The notes beneath the pieces are model-generated. The model was not told the origin of the DNA. It searched no databases and saw only the letters and a list, made by a program, of their open reading frames with translations. This document shows, piece after piece, positions 1 through 6,448 of a DNA stretch of 8,278 nt. Source of the DNA: Deltaproteobacteria bacterium (GTDB lineage Bacteria > Desulfobacterota > SM23-61). Position numbers and translations under genes: made by a program. How positions within the stretch are numbered: position 1 is the stretch's first letter; each line of letters begins with the position of its first letter. The stretch lies in assembly GCA_029857975.1 (NCBI GenBank), contig JAOUFX010000095.1, positions 1 through 8,278 on the forward strand, read 5' to 3'.

Positions 1-147
1 TTTTTGTTCTTTTTTGTCGGCCTCCTGATCTCCGGGGTGATCGCTTTTCTTGCCAAGCTCGGCCTTCGCTCTCGCCTTCGCCAACAAAGGAAAGCGATTG
101 CTGACCTGGAACGGAAACGAATCTCTGCTAAGTGGACATCCGGTTAA
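1..147 (+). CDS. C-terminal end of a small LapA-like membrane protein (5' end outside window)
   Basis: Frame 1 is open from the first base to a TAA at 145-147 and encodes 47 residues. It begins in the middle of a hydrophobic segment (FLFFVGLLISGVIAFLAKLG), followed by a basic, helical tail with Arg/Gln/Lys/Glu-rich heptads (LRSRLRQQRKAIADLERK). This layout, a second transmembrane helix with a short cytoplasmic coiled-coil tail, is typical of the LapA domain family (DUF1049), small inner-membrane proteins; E. coli LapA takes part in lipopolysaccharide assembly. The family call rests only on this C-terminal pattern, so other small two-helix membrane proteins remain possible. The start and most of the membrane region lie upstream of the window. 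The gene converges with the CBS-ACT gene at 264-908, and a 9-bp hairpin lies between them. Confidence 0.6.
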   Translation, partial: FLFFFVGLLISGVIAFLAKLGLRSRLRQQRKAIADLERKRISAKWTSG

Positions 148-203
148 ACCATTCACCGGGTGAGTGTCGGGGGCGGTAAGAATCATGGGGGGCAAGGCGT
201 AAA

Positions 204-231
204 GCGCAAAGGGAAAAGATCTCCTTTGCGC
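204..231. terminator. Candidate bidirectional terminator hairpin between convergent genes
   Basis: A perfect 9-bp inverted repeat (GCGCAAAGG at 204-212, CCTTTGCGC at 223-231) encloses a 10-base loop. It lies between the end of the LapA-like gene and the end of the convergent CBS-ACT gene, where a shared terminator would be expected. It is not a textbook intrinsic terminator: on the plus strand the T-run (246-252) starts about 14 bases after the stem, and on the minus strand no T-run follows directly. Position and GC-rich stem argue for it; the missing U-tract argues against. Confidence 0.45.
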
Positions 232-263
232 CCCTACTCCTTGTGTTTTTTTACCCTGAAAAA

Positions 264-908
264 TTATTTTTCAATCTTGGCGTATTGAACGGGAAACCCC
301 GCTGCTTCCAGGGCTTTTTTTATTGGCTCAAAGTAGAAGGTCTTGAGCTTAAAAACCACCAGCCTTTTGTCCGGTTCATTGCTGGCATCCGTAACCACGC
401 TGATGATGTTTACATTATGCTCCTTGATAATCCGGGTGATATCGGCTAAGGCTCCCGGTTTATCCTCCGCAAGGACTTCAATCCGGCTTCCTTTCTCCTT
501 CATTCCCATGACTTCGATCAGGATTTCCATCACGTCGTTTTCGGTAAGGATGCCAACCAGGTTGCCATCTTCAACCACGGGCAGGCAGCCGATTTTATTG
601 TCGTGGAGAAGGGTGGTTGCTTCCTCAACAGAGATATCCGGTCCAATGGTGATTACGTTGCGGGTCATGATCTCCTCTACCGTGAGTTTGTCCAGTAGGT
701 AGTGAAGTTCGCGAATCTCCAAAGAAGTAGCCGGTGATGCTTCGGCCTTGCGGATATCCATGTTGGTGACCAACCCGACCAATTTTTTCCCGTCCACCAC
801 GGGTAAATGGCGAATGTTTTTCTCCTGGAGGATTTTCTTCGCTATGGTCATTCGTTCGTTTTTGGCGATGGTGACAAGGTCTTTTTGCATCTTTTTCCTA
901 ACCAGCAT
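264..908 (-). CDS. CBS-CBS-ACT domain regulatory protein (AcuB-like)
   Basis: A 214-residue cytoplasmic protein with two CBS repeats followed by an ACT domain. CBS 1 covers roughly residues 1-55 (IRHLPVVDGKKLVGLVTNMD at 32-51) and CBS 2 roughly 77-130 (VEEIMTRNVITI at 77-88, CLPVVEDGNLVGILTENDV at 108-126). A short linker leads to the ACT domain at about 142-205, which has the signature EDKPGALADITRIIKEHNVN at 148-167. CBS pairs usually bind adenine nucleotides and ACT domains bind amino acids or similar small ligands, so this is a ligand-sensing regulator; its target cannot be read from the sequence. Order and length match Bacillus AcuB, whose link to acetoin use is not well understood, so I give no symbol. 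The start is secure: AAGGAGG at 916-922 sits 7 bases upstream of the ATG. It is divergent from mutS. Confidence 0.93.
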   Translation of the reverse strand: MLVRKKMQKDLVTIAKNERMTIAKKILQEKNIRHLPVVDGKKLVGLVTNMDIRKAEASPATSLEIRELHYLLDKLTVEEIMTRNVITIGPDISVEEATTLLHDNKIGCLPVVEDGNLVGILTENDVMEILIEVMGMKEKGSRIEVLAEDKPGALADITRIIKEHNVNIISVVTDASNEPDKRLVVFKLKTFYFEPIKKALEAAGFPVQYAKIEK

Positions 909-915
909 ATCAATA

Positions 916-922
916 CCTCCTT
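916..922 (-). promoter_or_regulatory. Ribosome-binding site of the CBS-ACT gene
   Basis: On the minus strand this reads AAGGAGG, a near-perfect anti-16S match, 7 bases before the ATG at 906-908. It fixes the start codon over the internal ATG six codons downstream (Met7). Confidence 0.85.
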
Positions 923-925
923 ATA

Positions 926-951
926 GGAAATTTAAAGAAATTTCCGGAAAT
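926..951 (-). promoter_or_regulatory. Nested inverted repeats in the leader of the CBS-ACT gene (candidate operator or leader hairpin)
   Basis: Three GGAAAT half-sites are packed into 26 bases: GGAAATTT at 926-933, its inverse AAATTTCC at 938-945, and GGAAAT at 946-951. The first two form a perfect 8-bp hairpin with a 4-base loop. The second and third form the perfect 12-bp palindrome ATTTCCGGAAAT at 940-951. The block lies between the candidate -10 element and the Shine-Dalgarno sequence, so it could be an operator for a dimeric repressor or an RNA hairpin next to the ribosome-binding site. No protein is known to me to bind this motif; the function is inference from position and symmetry. 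Confidence 0.4.
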
Positions 952-959
952 CCATGTTC

Positions 960-989
960 AGTTTATTGGATCTAATGGATAGGAGTCAA
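960..989 (-). promoter_or_regulatory. Candidate sigma-70 promoter for the CBS-ACT gene
   Basis: On the minus strand, TTGACT (984-989) is followed after 18 bases by TAAACT (960-965). The -35 box matches the consensus in five of six positions and the -10 box in four of six. Transcription would start about 40-45 bases before the start codon and run through the inverted repeats at 926-951. Confidence 0.4.
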
Positions 990-1007
990 GTTATATTTCC
1001 CTACGGG

Positions 1008-1036
1008 TTGAATTTTTACCCTGCCTGGTGTAAATT
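1008..1036 (+). promoter_or_regulatory. Candidate sigma-70 promoter for mutS
   Basis: TTGAAT (1008-1013) and TAAATT (1031-1036) are separated by the ideal 17 bases; each matches the consensus in four of six positions. The predicted transcription start lies about 25 bases before the mutS ATG, leaving a short leader with only a weak Shine-Dalgarno sequence (GGGAA at 1055-1059). Confidence 0.45.
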
Positions 1037-1067
1037 GAGTGAAAGTTTTTAACTGGGAACCGCAAAA

Positions 1068-3668
1068 ATGAATAACCTTACTCCCATGATCAAGCAATAC
1101 TTAGAGGTAAAAGAAAAATATCCAGATGCCATTCTTTTTTACCGCATGGGTGATTTTTATGAAATGTTTTTTAAAGATGCTTTGATAGCATCTAAAATAT
1201 TAGATATTACTTTAACTTCACGCGACAAGAACAAAGAGGGTTCCATCCCCTTGTGCGGGATTCCTTACCATGCGGCCTCCAGTTACATCCAGAAATTAAT
1301 AGACCAGGGTTACAAAATCGCCATTTGCGAACAGATGGAGGAGGCTTCTAAAGCCAAAGGAATTGTTCGGCGCGAAGTCATTCGGGTCATTACGCCGGGA
1401 ATGGTCCTGGAGGAGGATTATCTCCAGCCCAAGGCCAATAATTTTCTGATGGCCATATCTTTGGGGGATGAACGCTTTGGATTGGCCATCCTGGATGCCT
1501 CCACCGGAGACTTTTTAGCCACCGAAGTGAATACAGCTCAATCCTTGCTGGATGAGGTAATGAGGACAGATCCGAAAGAGGTCATTTTCCCCGCAACCGC
1601 TAAAGAGCAGGCTCCGGCCAGGCACCTTATGAAAGCCTTTCCCCATGCGCTTTACAGCCCTTTACCCCCGGAAGTATTTGATGGAGAAAGGTCCCGCGAG
1701 CGCCTAAAAACTTTCGGCCTGCTGCTCCCTGAAGGAAAAAACCAGGCCCTGCAAGCAGTCGGGGCAATTCTTTTTTACGTGGAAGAGACGCAGAAAATTC
1801 AACCCGGGCACCTCTCCCGGCTCCAGTTTTATCAAGTTCATGATTATATGGTTTTGGATGAAACCACCCGCAAAAACCTTGAGCTTCTGGAAAACATGGC
1901 TACCCGAAGCAGGAAAGGGTCATTATGGGAAGTTCTGGATGAAACCATGACCTCCATGGGGGGCCGGATGCTCAAACGCTGGATAGGCTCCCCGCTGATG
2001 GATTTGGACAAGATCAATGAGCGCCTGGACAAAGTTTCCGAGTTAAAAGAAAAAGACCTTTCCCGGCAAAGGTTACGGGAAACCATGCACCAGGTCAAAG
2101 ATATAGAAAGATTATCAGGCCGGATCTCATTGGGCATAGCCAATGCCAGAGATTTGGTAGCGTTGAGATCTTCCTTGAATCTTCTGCCCGGGATCAAAAA
2201 AATTATCTTGCCACTGGAGCATGCAAGCTTCAAGCGACACTTGCAAGAATTGGATGAACTTCCGGAAATCAAAAATCTTTTAGAAAGGGCGATTGAGGAC
2301 ACCCCACCAATTACTTTAAAAGAAGGGGGTTTAATCAAGAAAGGCTTTGATCCGGCCCTGGATCGGCTCCGGGAAATCAGTCGGGAGGGAAAAAGGTGGA
2401 TTGCTGATTTAGAGACCAAAGAGCGCATGCGTACCGGCATTTCTTCCCTGAAAGTACGCTATAACAAAGTCTTTGGGTATTACATCGAGGTGACCAAGCC
2501 CAACCTTCCCGCGGTTCCTTCCCATTACATGAGAAAGCAGACTCTGTCCAATGCCGAGCGCTTTATCACTCAAGAATTGCAGGAATATGAAACCCAGGTA
2601 CTTAATGCCGAAGAAGAGAAAGAGAATTTAGAATATCAGATTTTCCTTCAGGTCCTGGGAAAAGTCTCGGTCGAAGTCCCAAAAATTCAGGGGATCGCCC
2701 GAGCTCTGGGGGAGATCGATGTACTCTCCGCCCTGGCCGAGGTGGCGGAGCATTACGGGTATAATCGTCCCCAATTCAATGAGGAAGACAGTCTGACGAT
2801 TTTAGAAGGGCGGCACCCCGTATTGGAGCGGATGAGCTTGGAAGAGCGTTTCGTCCCCAATGACCTCGCCCTAAATTCCGAGGAGCGGCAAATTTTGATC
2901 ATTACCGGCCCGAATATGGCCGGGAAATCGACCATTATGCGGCAAGCAGCCTTGATCAGCATCATGGCCCAGATAGGAAGCTTCGTCCCGGCCAAAGAGG
3001 CCAGTTTATGCCTGGTCGACCGCATCTTCACCCGGGTGGGAGCCACGGATGATTTAGTCCGCGGCAGGAGCACCTTCATGGTGGAGATGGAAGAGGTGGC
3101 GCATATATTAAAAAATATCACTCCGCGCAGTCTGATTCTGCTGGATGAAATCGGGCGGGGGACAAGTACCTTTGACGGTCTTTCCATCGCCTGGGCGGTA
3201 ACGGAATATCTGCATGAAGAAAGTCCGTGGAGGGCCAAGACCCTTTTTGCCACCCATTACCATGAGTTGACCGAGCTGGCTCTGACCCGGCCGCGAATAA
3301 AAAATTTTCATGTGGCGGTAAAAGAATGGAATGATCGGATAATTTTTTTGAGGAAGTTAGTAGAAGGAGGAACGAGCCGGAGCTACGGCATTCAGGTTGC
3401 CCGGCTGGCAGGCCTTCCCCCGGAAGTCATTGATCGGGCCAAAGAAGTTTTGCATAACCTGGAACAAGGGGAGTTTACCGAAGGCGGAATTCCCAAACTG
3501 GCCATTTCCCGGAAGAAAAAACCAACCTGGGAGTCGCATCAACGGACCCTTTTTCAGCCTGCTCCCGACCCGCTGCGCGAAACCCTTAAAAAAATTGACC
3601 CCAACCAGCTCACCCCGCTGGAAGCATTGAACCTTTTGAGTGAAATGAAAAATCGTTTAACCGAATAG
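1068..3668 (+). CDS. mutS: DNA mismatch repair protein MutS
   Basis: A full-length 866-residue MutS, the ATPase that recognises mismatches and small loops and recruits MutL. The mismatch-reading Phe-X-Glu motif is present as F30-Y31-E32 within RMGDFYEMF. The C-terminal ABC-type ATPase is complete: Walker A GPNMAGKST at 614-622, Walker B LLDE with D693-E694 followed by GRGTST, and the ATHYHE signature at 728-733 with H730. Connector, lever and clamp regions lie between. Near the C terminus, QRTLF at 825-829 resembles a sliding-clamp-binding motif, and the final DPNQLTPLEALNLLSEMK block matches the family's C-terminal tail. The chosen start gives NNLTPMIKQYLEVK, which aligns with the usual TPMMQQY beginning. 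The upstream Shine-Dalgarno sequence is weak, so low translation is plausible. It appears to be transcribed alone, with no mutL beside it. All catalytic residues that I can check are intact. Confidence 0.98.
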   Translation: MNNLTPMIKQYLEVKEKYPDAILFYRMGDFYEMFFKDALIASKILDITLTSRDKNKEGSIPLCGIPYHAASSYIQKLIDQGYKIAICEQMEEASKAKGIVRREVIRVITPGMVLEEDYLQPKANNFLMAISLGDERFGLAILDASTGDFLATEVNTAQSLLDEVMRTDPKEVIFPATAKEQAPARHLMKAFPHALYSPLPPEVFDGERSRERLKTFGLLLPEGKNQALQAVGAILFYVEETQKIQPGHLSRLQFYQVHDYMVLDETTRKNLELLENMATRSRKGSLWEVLDETMTSMGGRMLKRWIGSPLMDLDKINERLDKVSELKEKDLSRQRLRETMHQVKDIERLSGRISLGIANARDLVALRSSLNLLPGIKKIILPLEHASFKRHLQELDELPEIKNLLERAIEDTPPITLKEGGLIKKGFDPALDRLREISREGKRWIADLETKERMRTGISSLKVRYNKVFGYYIEVTKPNLPAVPSHYMRKQTLSNAERFITQELQEYETQVLNAEEEKENLEYQIFLQVLGKVSVEVPKIQGIARALGEIDVLSALAEVAEHYGYNRPQFNEEDSLTILEGRHPVLERMSLEERFVPNDLALNSEERQILIITGPNMAGKSTIMRQAALISIMAQIGSFVPAKEASLCLVDRIFTRVGATDDLVRGRSTFMVEMEEVAHILKNITPRSLILLDEIGRGTSTFDGLSIAWAVTEYLHEESPWRAKTLFATHYHELTELALTRPRIKNFHVAVKEWNDRIIFLRKLVEGGTSRSYGIQVARLAGLPPEVIDRAKEVLHNLEQGEFTEGGIPKLAISRKKKPTWESHQRTLFQPAPDPLRETLKKIDPNQLTPLEALNLLSEMKNRLTE

Positions 3669-3675
3669 CCCCAAG

Positions 3676-3722
3676 CCCTTAGCAAGTCGAATTTTTCATT
3701 CTTCCACTATCTCTTGTAAGGG
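3676..3722 (+). other. Long-looped hairpin just downstream of mutS
   Basis: CCCTTA (3676-3681) plus CAAG (3683-3686) pair with CTTG (3713-3716) plus TAAGGG (3717-3722), giving ten base pairs with one bulged G and a 26-base loop. It sits 8 bases after the mutS stop codon, where a terminator is expected, but no T-run follows the stem. The right arm runs into GGGGACAGTCC, similar to short dispersed motifs found between genes in related genomes. It may be a transcript-end structure or a repeat remnant. Confidence 0.3.
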
Positions 3723-3846
3723 GACAGTCCTGCAATAGAGAAATGAGCCACCATTTCGGGAAAGCGGGATTCAACGTGATCTTAATAGAACGAAGTTTTC
3801 CCAGGTGTAGAGCAACCGGATTAAATAGGTTTAATGATTTTCCTGG

Positions 3847-3866
3847 ATGCCTGCCTGTGCGGGCAT
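3847..3866. repeat. REP-like short palindrome
   Basis: ATGCCTGC (3847-3854) and GCGGGCAT (3859-3866) form an 8-bp stem (one G-T wobble) around the 4-base loop CTGT. With its flanks (CCTGGATGCC...GGGCATGA) it resembles the very common intergenic repeat of the CTGGATTCCCGCC-TGCGCGGGAATGA type seen scattered through many proteobacterial genomes. Only one copy is in the window, so membership of a repeat family is inferred from resemblance. Confidence 0.5.
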
Positions 3867-3920
3867 GAAGAATTATAAACCAGTCTCTTTCTAAGAATTT
3901 TATTAAACATATTTTAATTT

Positions 3921-4064
3921 TATCTATGTTTATCCGTGGTTATCTGTTTCCTAAATAGTCTTTTTTTAAGATCTTTATATCTCTGTATCTATCTCTGTGC
4001 CTTCTGTGGCGGATGTTTTTTGGTTGCGGCTATGCCACGTTGGGTTATCTGCGGTTAAGTTTTT
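3921..4064. repeat. Low-complexity tract of degenerate intergenic repeat units
   Basis: Similar short words recur: TATCTATGTTTATCCGTGG at 3921-3939 with GGTTATCTG at 3938-3946, ATCTCTGTATCTATCTCTGT at 3979-3998, CTTCTGTGGC at 4001-4010 and GGTTATCTGCGGTTAAG at 4043-4059. Such 'tctgtgtttatccgtggtt' and 'ctctgtgcctctgtggc' phrases are familiar to me as dispersed intergenic repeats in environmental deltaproteobacterial genomes. They do not encode anything I can recognise and lie directly upstream of the BKACE Shine-Dalgarno sequence. Their origin and function are unknown. Confidence 0.45.
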
Positions 4065-4084
4065 AACAATACGGGGGGACCGAA

Positions 4085-4091
4085 AAGGAGG
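4085..4091 (+). promoter_or_regulatory. Ribosome-binding site of the BKACE gene
   Basis: AAGGAGG, 7 bases before the ATG at 4099. It decides the start: the longer frame from 3997 has no such site, and starting at 4099 gives the family's normal N terminus (EKVIITAALTGA). Confidence 0.9.
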
Positions 4092-4098
4092 AATAATC

Positions 4099-4962
4099 AT
4101 GGAAAAAGTGATTATTACTGCCGCTCTTACCGGGGCGGCGACGCGCAAAGAGCAGAACCCGGCGGTTCCTTATACCCCTCAGGAATTTGCCGAGGAGTCC
4201 TTTAAGTGCTGGAAAGCCGGGGCGTCCATCGTTCATATTCACGTCCGGGACTCCCAGACAGGCTTTCCCACCGCAGAAATCCCCAAAATACAGGAGACCA
4301 TCAATGCCATAAGGGACAAATGCCCTGAGCTCCTCATTAACATGAGCTCGGCCATCGGGCCGGGGGTCACGGCTGAGCAGCGCATTGCACCCATTGTAGA
4401 GATGAAACCCGAGTTGGCTTCCCTGAACACCAATTCCATGAACTTTGGGTTAGTCGACCATAAAACGGGTAAGGTGTTTCTGGAGGTCATCTTTGAAAAT
4501 ACTTTCAAGATGCTGGTAGATTTTGCCAAGGCCATGCGGGAGAACGGCGTCAAACCCGAGTGTGAAGTCTATGACTTCGGAGGGATTTATAACGTTCTCC
4601 TCGTGCGGAAACAGGGAATATTTGAAGAACCCATGCACTTCCAACTCGTCTTCGGAGTGGCCGGGGGGGTTCCTTTCACGCCGATGAACATGGTGCACAT
4701 GCAGAGCCTCCTGCCGGAAGAGGCGACCTGGTCGGTATGCGGGGTGGGCCCCAACCAGTTTCCGGCGGGGATCATGGCTTCAATCATGGGGGGTCATATC
4801 CGCGTTGGTTTAGAAGACAATATCCGTGTCCTTCGAGGGAAGTTGGCCGAAGGAAGCTGGGAACAGGTGGGGGTGGCCAAACGGATCGTGGAGTTAGCCG
4901 AGAGAGAAGTCGCCACCCCGGCAGAGGCCAGGAAGATTTTGAGTTTAAAAGATAGGGGGTAA
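4099..4962 (+). CDS. Beta-keto acid cleavage enzyme (BKACE / DUF849 family, Kce-like)
   Basis: A 287-residue TIM-barrel enzyme of the family that includes 3-keto-5-aminohexanoate cleavage enzyme (Kce) of lysine fermentation. Family members cleave a beta-keto acid with acetyl-CoA, giving acetoacetate and a new acyl-CoA, using a divalent zinc ion. The metal ligands are visible: H46 and H48 in VHIHVRD, and E239 in GLEDN. The catalytic Arg and Asp correspond to R235 and D240 in HIRVGLED. The substrate-side SS at 83-84 and NTNSMNFG at 110-117 are present. The position equal to Kce Glu14 is alanine here (ALTGAAT), so the substrate is probably not 3-keto-5-aminohexanoate. No kamA, kamDE, kdd or kal genes lie nearby, which also argues against a lysine-fermentation role. 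Family assignment is firm; the substrate is unknown. A ribosome-binding site just after the stop suggests it once headed an operon. Confidence 0.93.
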   Translation: MEKVIITAALTGAATRKEQNPAVPYTPQEFAEESFKCWKAGASIVHIHVRDSQTGFPTAEIPKIQETINAIRDKCPELLINMSSAIGPGVTAEQRIAPIVEMKPELASLNTNSMNFGLVDHKTGKVFLEVIFENTFKMLVDFAKAMRENGVKPECEVYDFGGIYNVLLVRKQGIFEEPMHFQLVFGVAGGVPFTPMNMVHMQSLLPEEATWSVCGVGPNQFPAGIMASIMGGHIRVGLEDNIRVLRGKLAEGSWEQVGVAKRIVELAEREVATPAEARKILSLKDRG

Positions 4963-4976
4963 GAGAGGAGGCCTAA

Positions 4977-5081
4977 ATGGCCGATCCTTTTTTGCCAAAT
5001 CTTGCGGTTCAAATCGGTTGTTGCCGGGCTGGCATCTTTGTATTGCTTGCTTTGGGGCACGGTAATCTTTCGTTTGTTTGA
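4977..5081 (+). pseudogene. Possible stump of a lost gene following BKACE (34 codons)
   Basis: Fourteen bases after the BKACE stop, AGGAGG (4966-4971) stands 5 bases before an ATG at 4977. The frame reads MADPFLPNLAVQIGCC and continues to a TGA at 5079-5081, giving only 34 residues. The strong translation signal and tight spacing are what one expects for a second operon gene, yet the product is too short for a typical metabolic enzyme and is not recognisable. Just downstream the sequence becomes AT-rich and a minus-strand glycosyltransferase begins. My reading is that a rearrangement removed the rest of the gene. A genuine small peptide, or a chance ORF behind a chance purine run, cannot be excluded. 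Confidence 0.35.
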
Positions 5082-5134
5082 TAATTATAAGAGGACCACA
5101 ATTATTCTTTTTAATTTTCCATCCGGTTACCTTT

Positions 5135-6409
5135 TTAGACTTTTGCTATCAAGGTGGCATGCGATTCGACTTTGGGATTGGGAATATTATAATCAGAACA
5201 GCCCTTCTTTTCATCCCAGATGAAGTCCTTGCATCCCAGTTCAAGGAACCTGTCATGAATCTTCCGATCGTAATGAACCCTAATGGATCTTACATGTCGA
5301 TGGATATCCTTATTCCTTACTCGCTGCGTAGTGTTGCTGATATACTGTAGGTAGCATAGCTTCGGAACCCGTACCATTCGGGTTTTAAGAAAAGTCCTGA
5401 CCATTATCTCATAGTCGTCGGCAACATGAAGTTCCTTATTATGCCCTCCTATGGATTCATAAAAAGACTTCCTCCAGGCGCGGATATGGTTTGGGGACGA
5501 TATAATATGCCGAATCGTCTTAGCATTGATGTTACCGGCATTCCCTGACTTATACAGCTTGCCCTTATATTCAACGTCGGTATAGGAACCATATCCAAAG
5601 GCCCAGCCCTCCCTGTAGGTGAAATTTGTACCGTCCTCAAAGGTCTCAGCACAGTCCGTATAGAGGAACCCGGCCTCCGGGAATTGTTGAAAGCCCTTTA
5701 CAACGTAATCTAAGGCATAATCGGTCAATTCATCATCATGGTCCAGTTCTACGAGTATTTGGCCCTTTCCGAGGGTACAGGCCCAGTTCTTTATCTTACC
5801 TATGATCCCTGAGTGCTCCCATGGCTTAAAGACCTGTATCCTATGATCTTTCTTGGCAAGGTTACATAAGTTTTTAAATGTTTCTCCATCATCATCTGAG
5901 TCATCCACTATTATCCATTCCCAATTGTTATAGGTCTGTTCCTTGAGGGATAGGAATGGCCGAAGGATTTTTTCCCCGGTTTTATAGGCGGGCGTAAAAA
6001 CGGTAACGAGGGGATGGTCATCCGCTCTCTGGGCGTTAAAAATGTTTGTTAAATAGCAGTCGTAAGCATCTATCCCAACCTGAGTTAGATCTGGCAGGGT
6101 ATCATAATGGAGCCATCTCTTTCGGACCTCGAAAGGAGCTTTTGATAAATTGGGGAAAAAGGATCGTTTTCCAAATGTTATCATGACATGCGGTTTATCC
6201 TGGACAAGAACTCGTTCGAGCTTGGCATCGGAAGAATAACATCGGCAGTCCAGCCGCTTCTCCTCATAGTCTTCCTTTGTGGGAGTAAACAGTTCGAGGT
6301 GATGGGCACCAAAGATACAAATCGTTGGCAACTTCTCGCCCTTTACCTTAAACAATTTATTTGCAATATTCAGAAATTTCGTAATTTTTTTCAAATTTGG
6401 GCCGTCCAT
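5135..6409 (-). CDS. Family 2 (GT-A fold) glycosyltransferase with extra N-terminal domain
   Basis: A 424-residue protein with no signal peptide or membrane segment, so probably cytoplasmic. Residues 1-130 form an uncharacterised, perhaps Rossmann-like domain (PTICIFGAHHLELF at 28-41). The GT-A domain starts at about 133: PLVTVFTPAYKTGEKI at 133-148, the nucleotide-binding IIVDDSDDD at 166-174, and the metal-binding DxD motif as LDHDDEL at 222-228. A later VADDYEIMVR matches the usual acidic catalytic-base segment (the ED-y-like motif). It should transfer a sugar from a nucleotide-sugar, probably during surface polysaccharide or glycoconjugate synthesis; donor and acceptor are unknown. There are no other sugar genes beside it, which is unusual for this class. 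The ATG at 6409 has no Shine-Dalgarno sequence at the normal distance, and a hairpin lies directly in front of it, so a downstream start is possible. Confidence 0.88.
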   Translation of the reverse strand: MDGPNLKKITKFLNIANKLFKVKGEKLPTICIFGAHHLELFTPTKEDYEEKRLDCRCYSSDAKLERVLVQDKPHVMITFGKRSFFPNLSKAPFEVRKRWLHYDTLPDLTQVGIDAYDCYLTNIFNAQRADDHPLVTVFTPAYKTGEKILRPFLSLKEQTYNNWEWIIVDDSDDDGETFKNLCNLAKKDHRIQVFKPWEHSGIIGKIKNWACTLGKGQILVELDHDDELTDYALDYVVKGFQQFPEAGFLYTDCAETFEDGTNFTYREGWAFGYGSYTDVEYKGKLYKSGNAGNINAKTIRHIISSPNHIRAWRKSFYESIGGHNKELHVADDYEIMVRTFLKTRMVRVPKLCYLQYISNTTQRVRNKDIHRHVRSIRVHYDRKIHDRFLELGCKDFIWDEKKGCSDYNIPNPKVESHATLIAKV

Positions 6410-6434
6410 GGAGGGATAATGGAAAAATCCCTTC
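6410..6434 (-). promoter_or_regulatory. Hairpin immediately upstream of the glycosyltransferase start codon
   Basis: On the minus strand, GAAGGGAT and ATCCCTCC can pair over eight positions (one G-T wobble) around a 9-base loop, ending at the base before the ATG. The only Shine-Dalgarno-like sequence nearby, AAGGGA, is inside the left arm, so folding would hide it. This could keep translation low or couple it to translation of the upstream tatA-like gene, which ends 15 bases before the hairpin. The role is inference from position. Confidence 0.35.
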
Positions 6435-6448
6435 GAGGAATTCCTGGC

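Larger units (their letters stand above)
3669..4098. other. Non-coding interval between mutS and the BKACE gene
   Basis: About 430 bases with no convincing gene. A frame open from 3997 runs into the BKACE gene, but its first 34 codons have no ribosome-binding site and lie in repeat-like sequence, so I treat them as non-coding. The interval contains a bulged hairpin after mutS (3676-3722), a short palindromic repeat (3847-3866) and a low-complexity tract of TATCTGTGGTT-like and CTCTGTGCCTTCTGTGGC-like units (3921-4064). I found no strong promoter for BKACE, although one must lie here unless mutS transcripts read through. Confidence 0.6.

Noticed and set aside
1844..3542. Several minus-strand open frames across mutS
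   Set aside because: They are antisense shadows of a long, well-conserved gene and have Ser/Arg-rich, domain-free translations without ribosome-binding sites.
3676..3722. Intrinsic terminator of mutS
   Set aside because: The stem is good but the loop is 26 bases and no T-run follows, so I list it only as a hairpin of uncertain role.
3997..4098. 34-codon N-terminal extension of the BKACE protein
   Set aside because: It lies in repeat-like DNA, has no ribosome-binding site, and a strong AAGGAGG site serves the ATG at 4099, which gives the normal family N terminus.
4794..5060. Minus-strand 88-codon frame across the end of the BKACE gene
   Set aside because: Most of it is antisense to the BKACE coding sequence, and the translation shows no domain.
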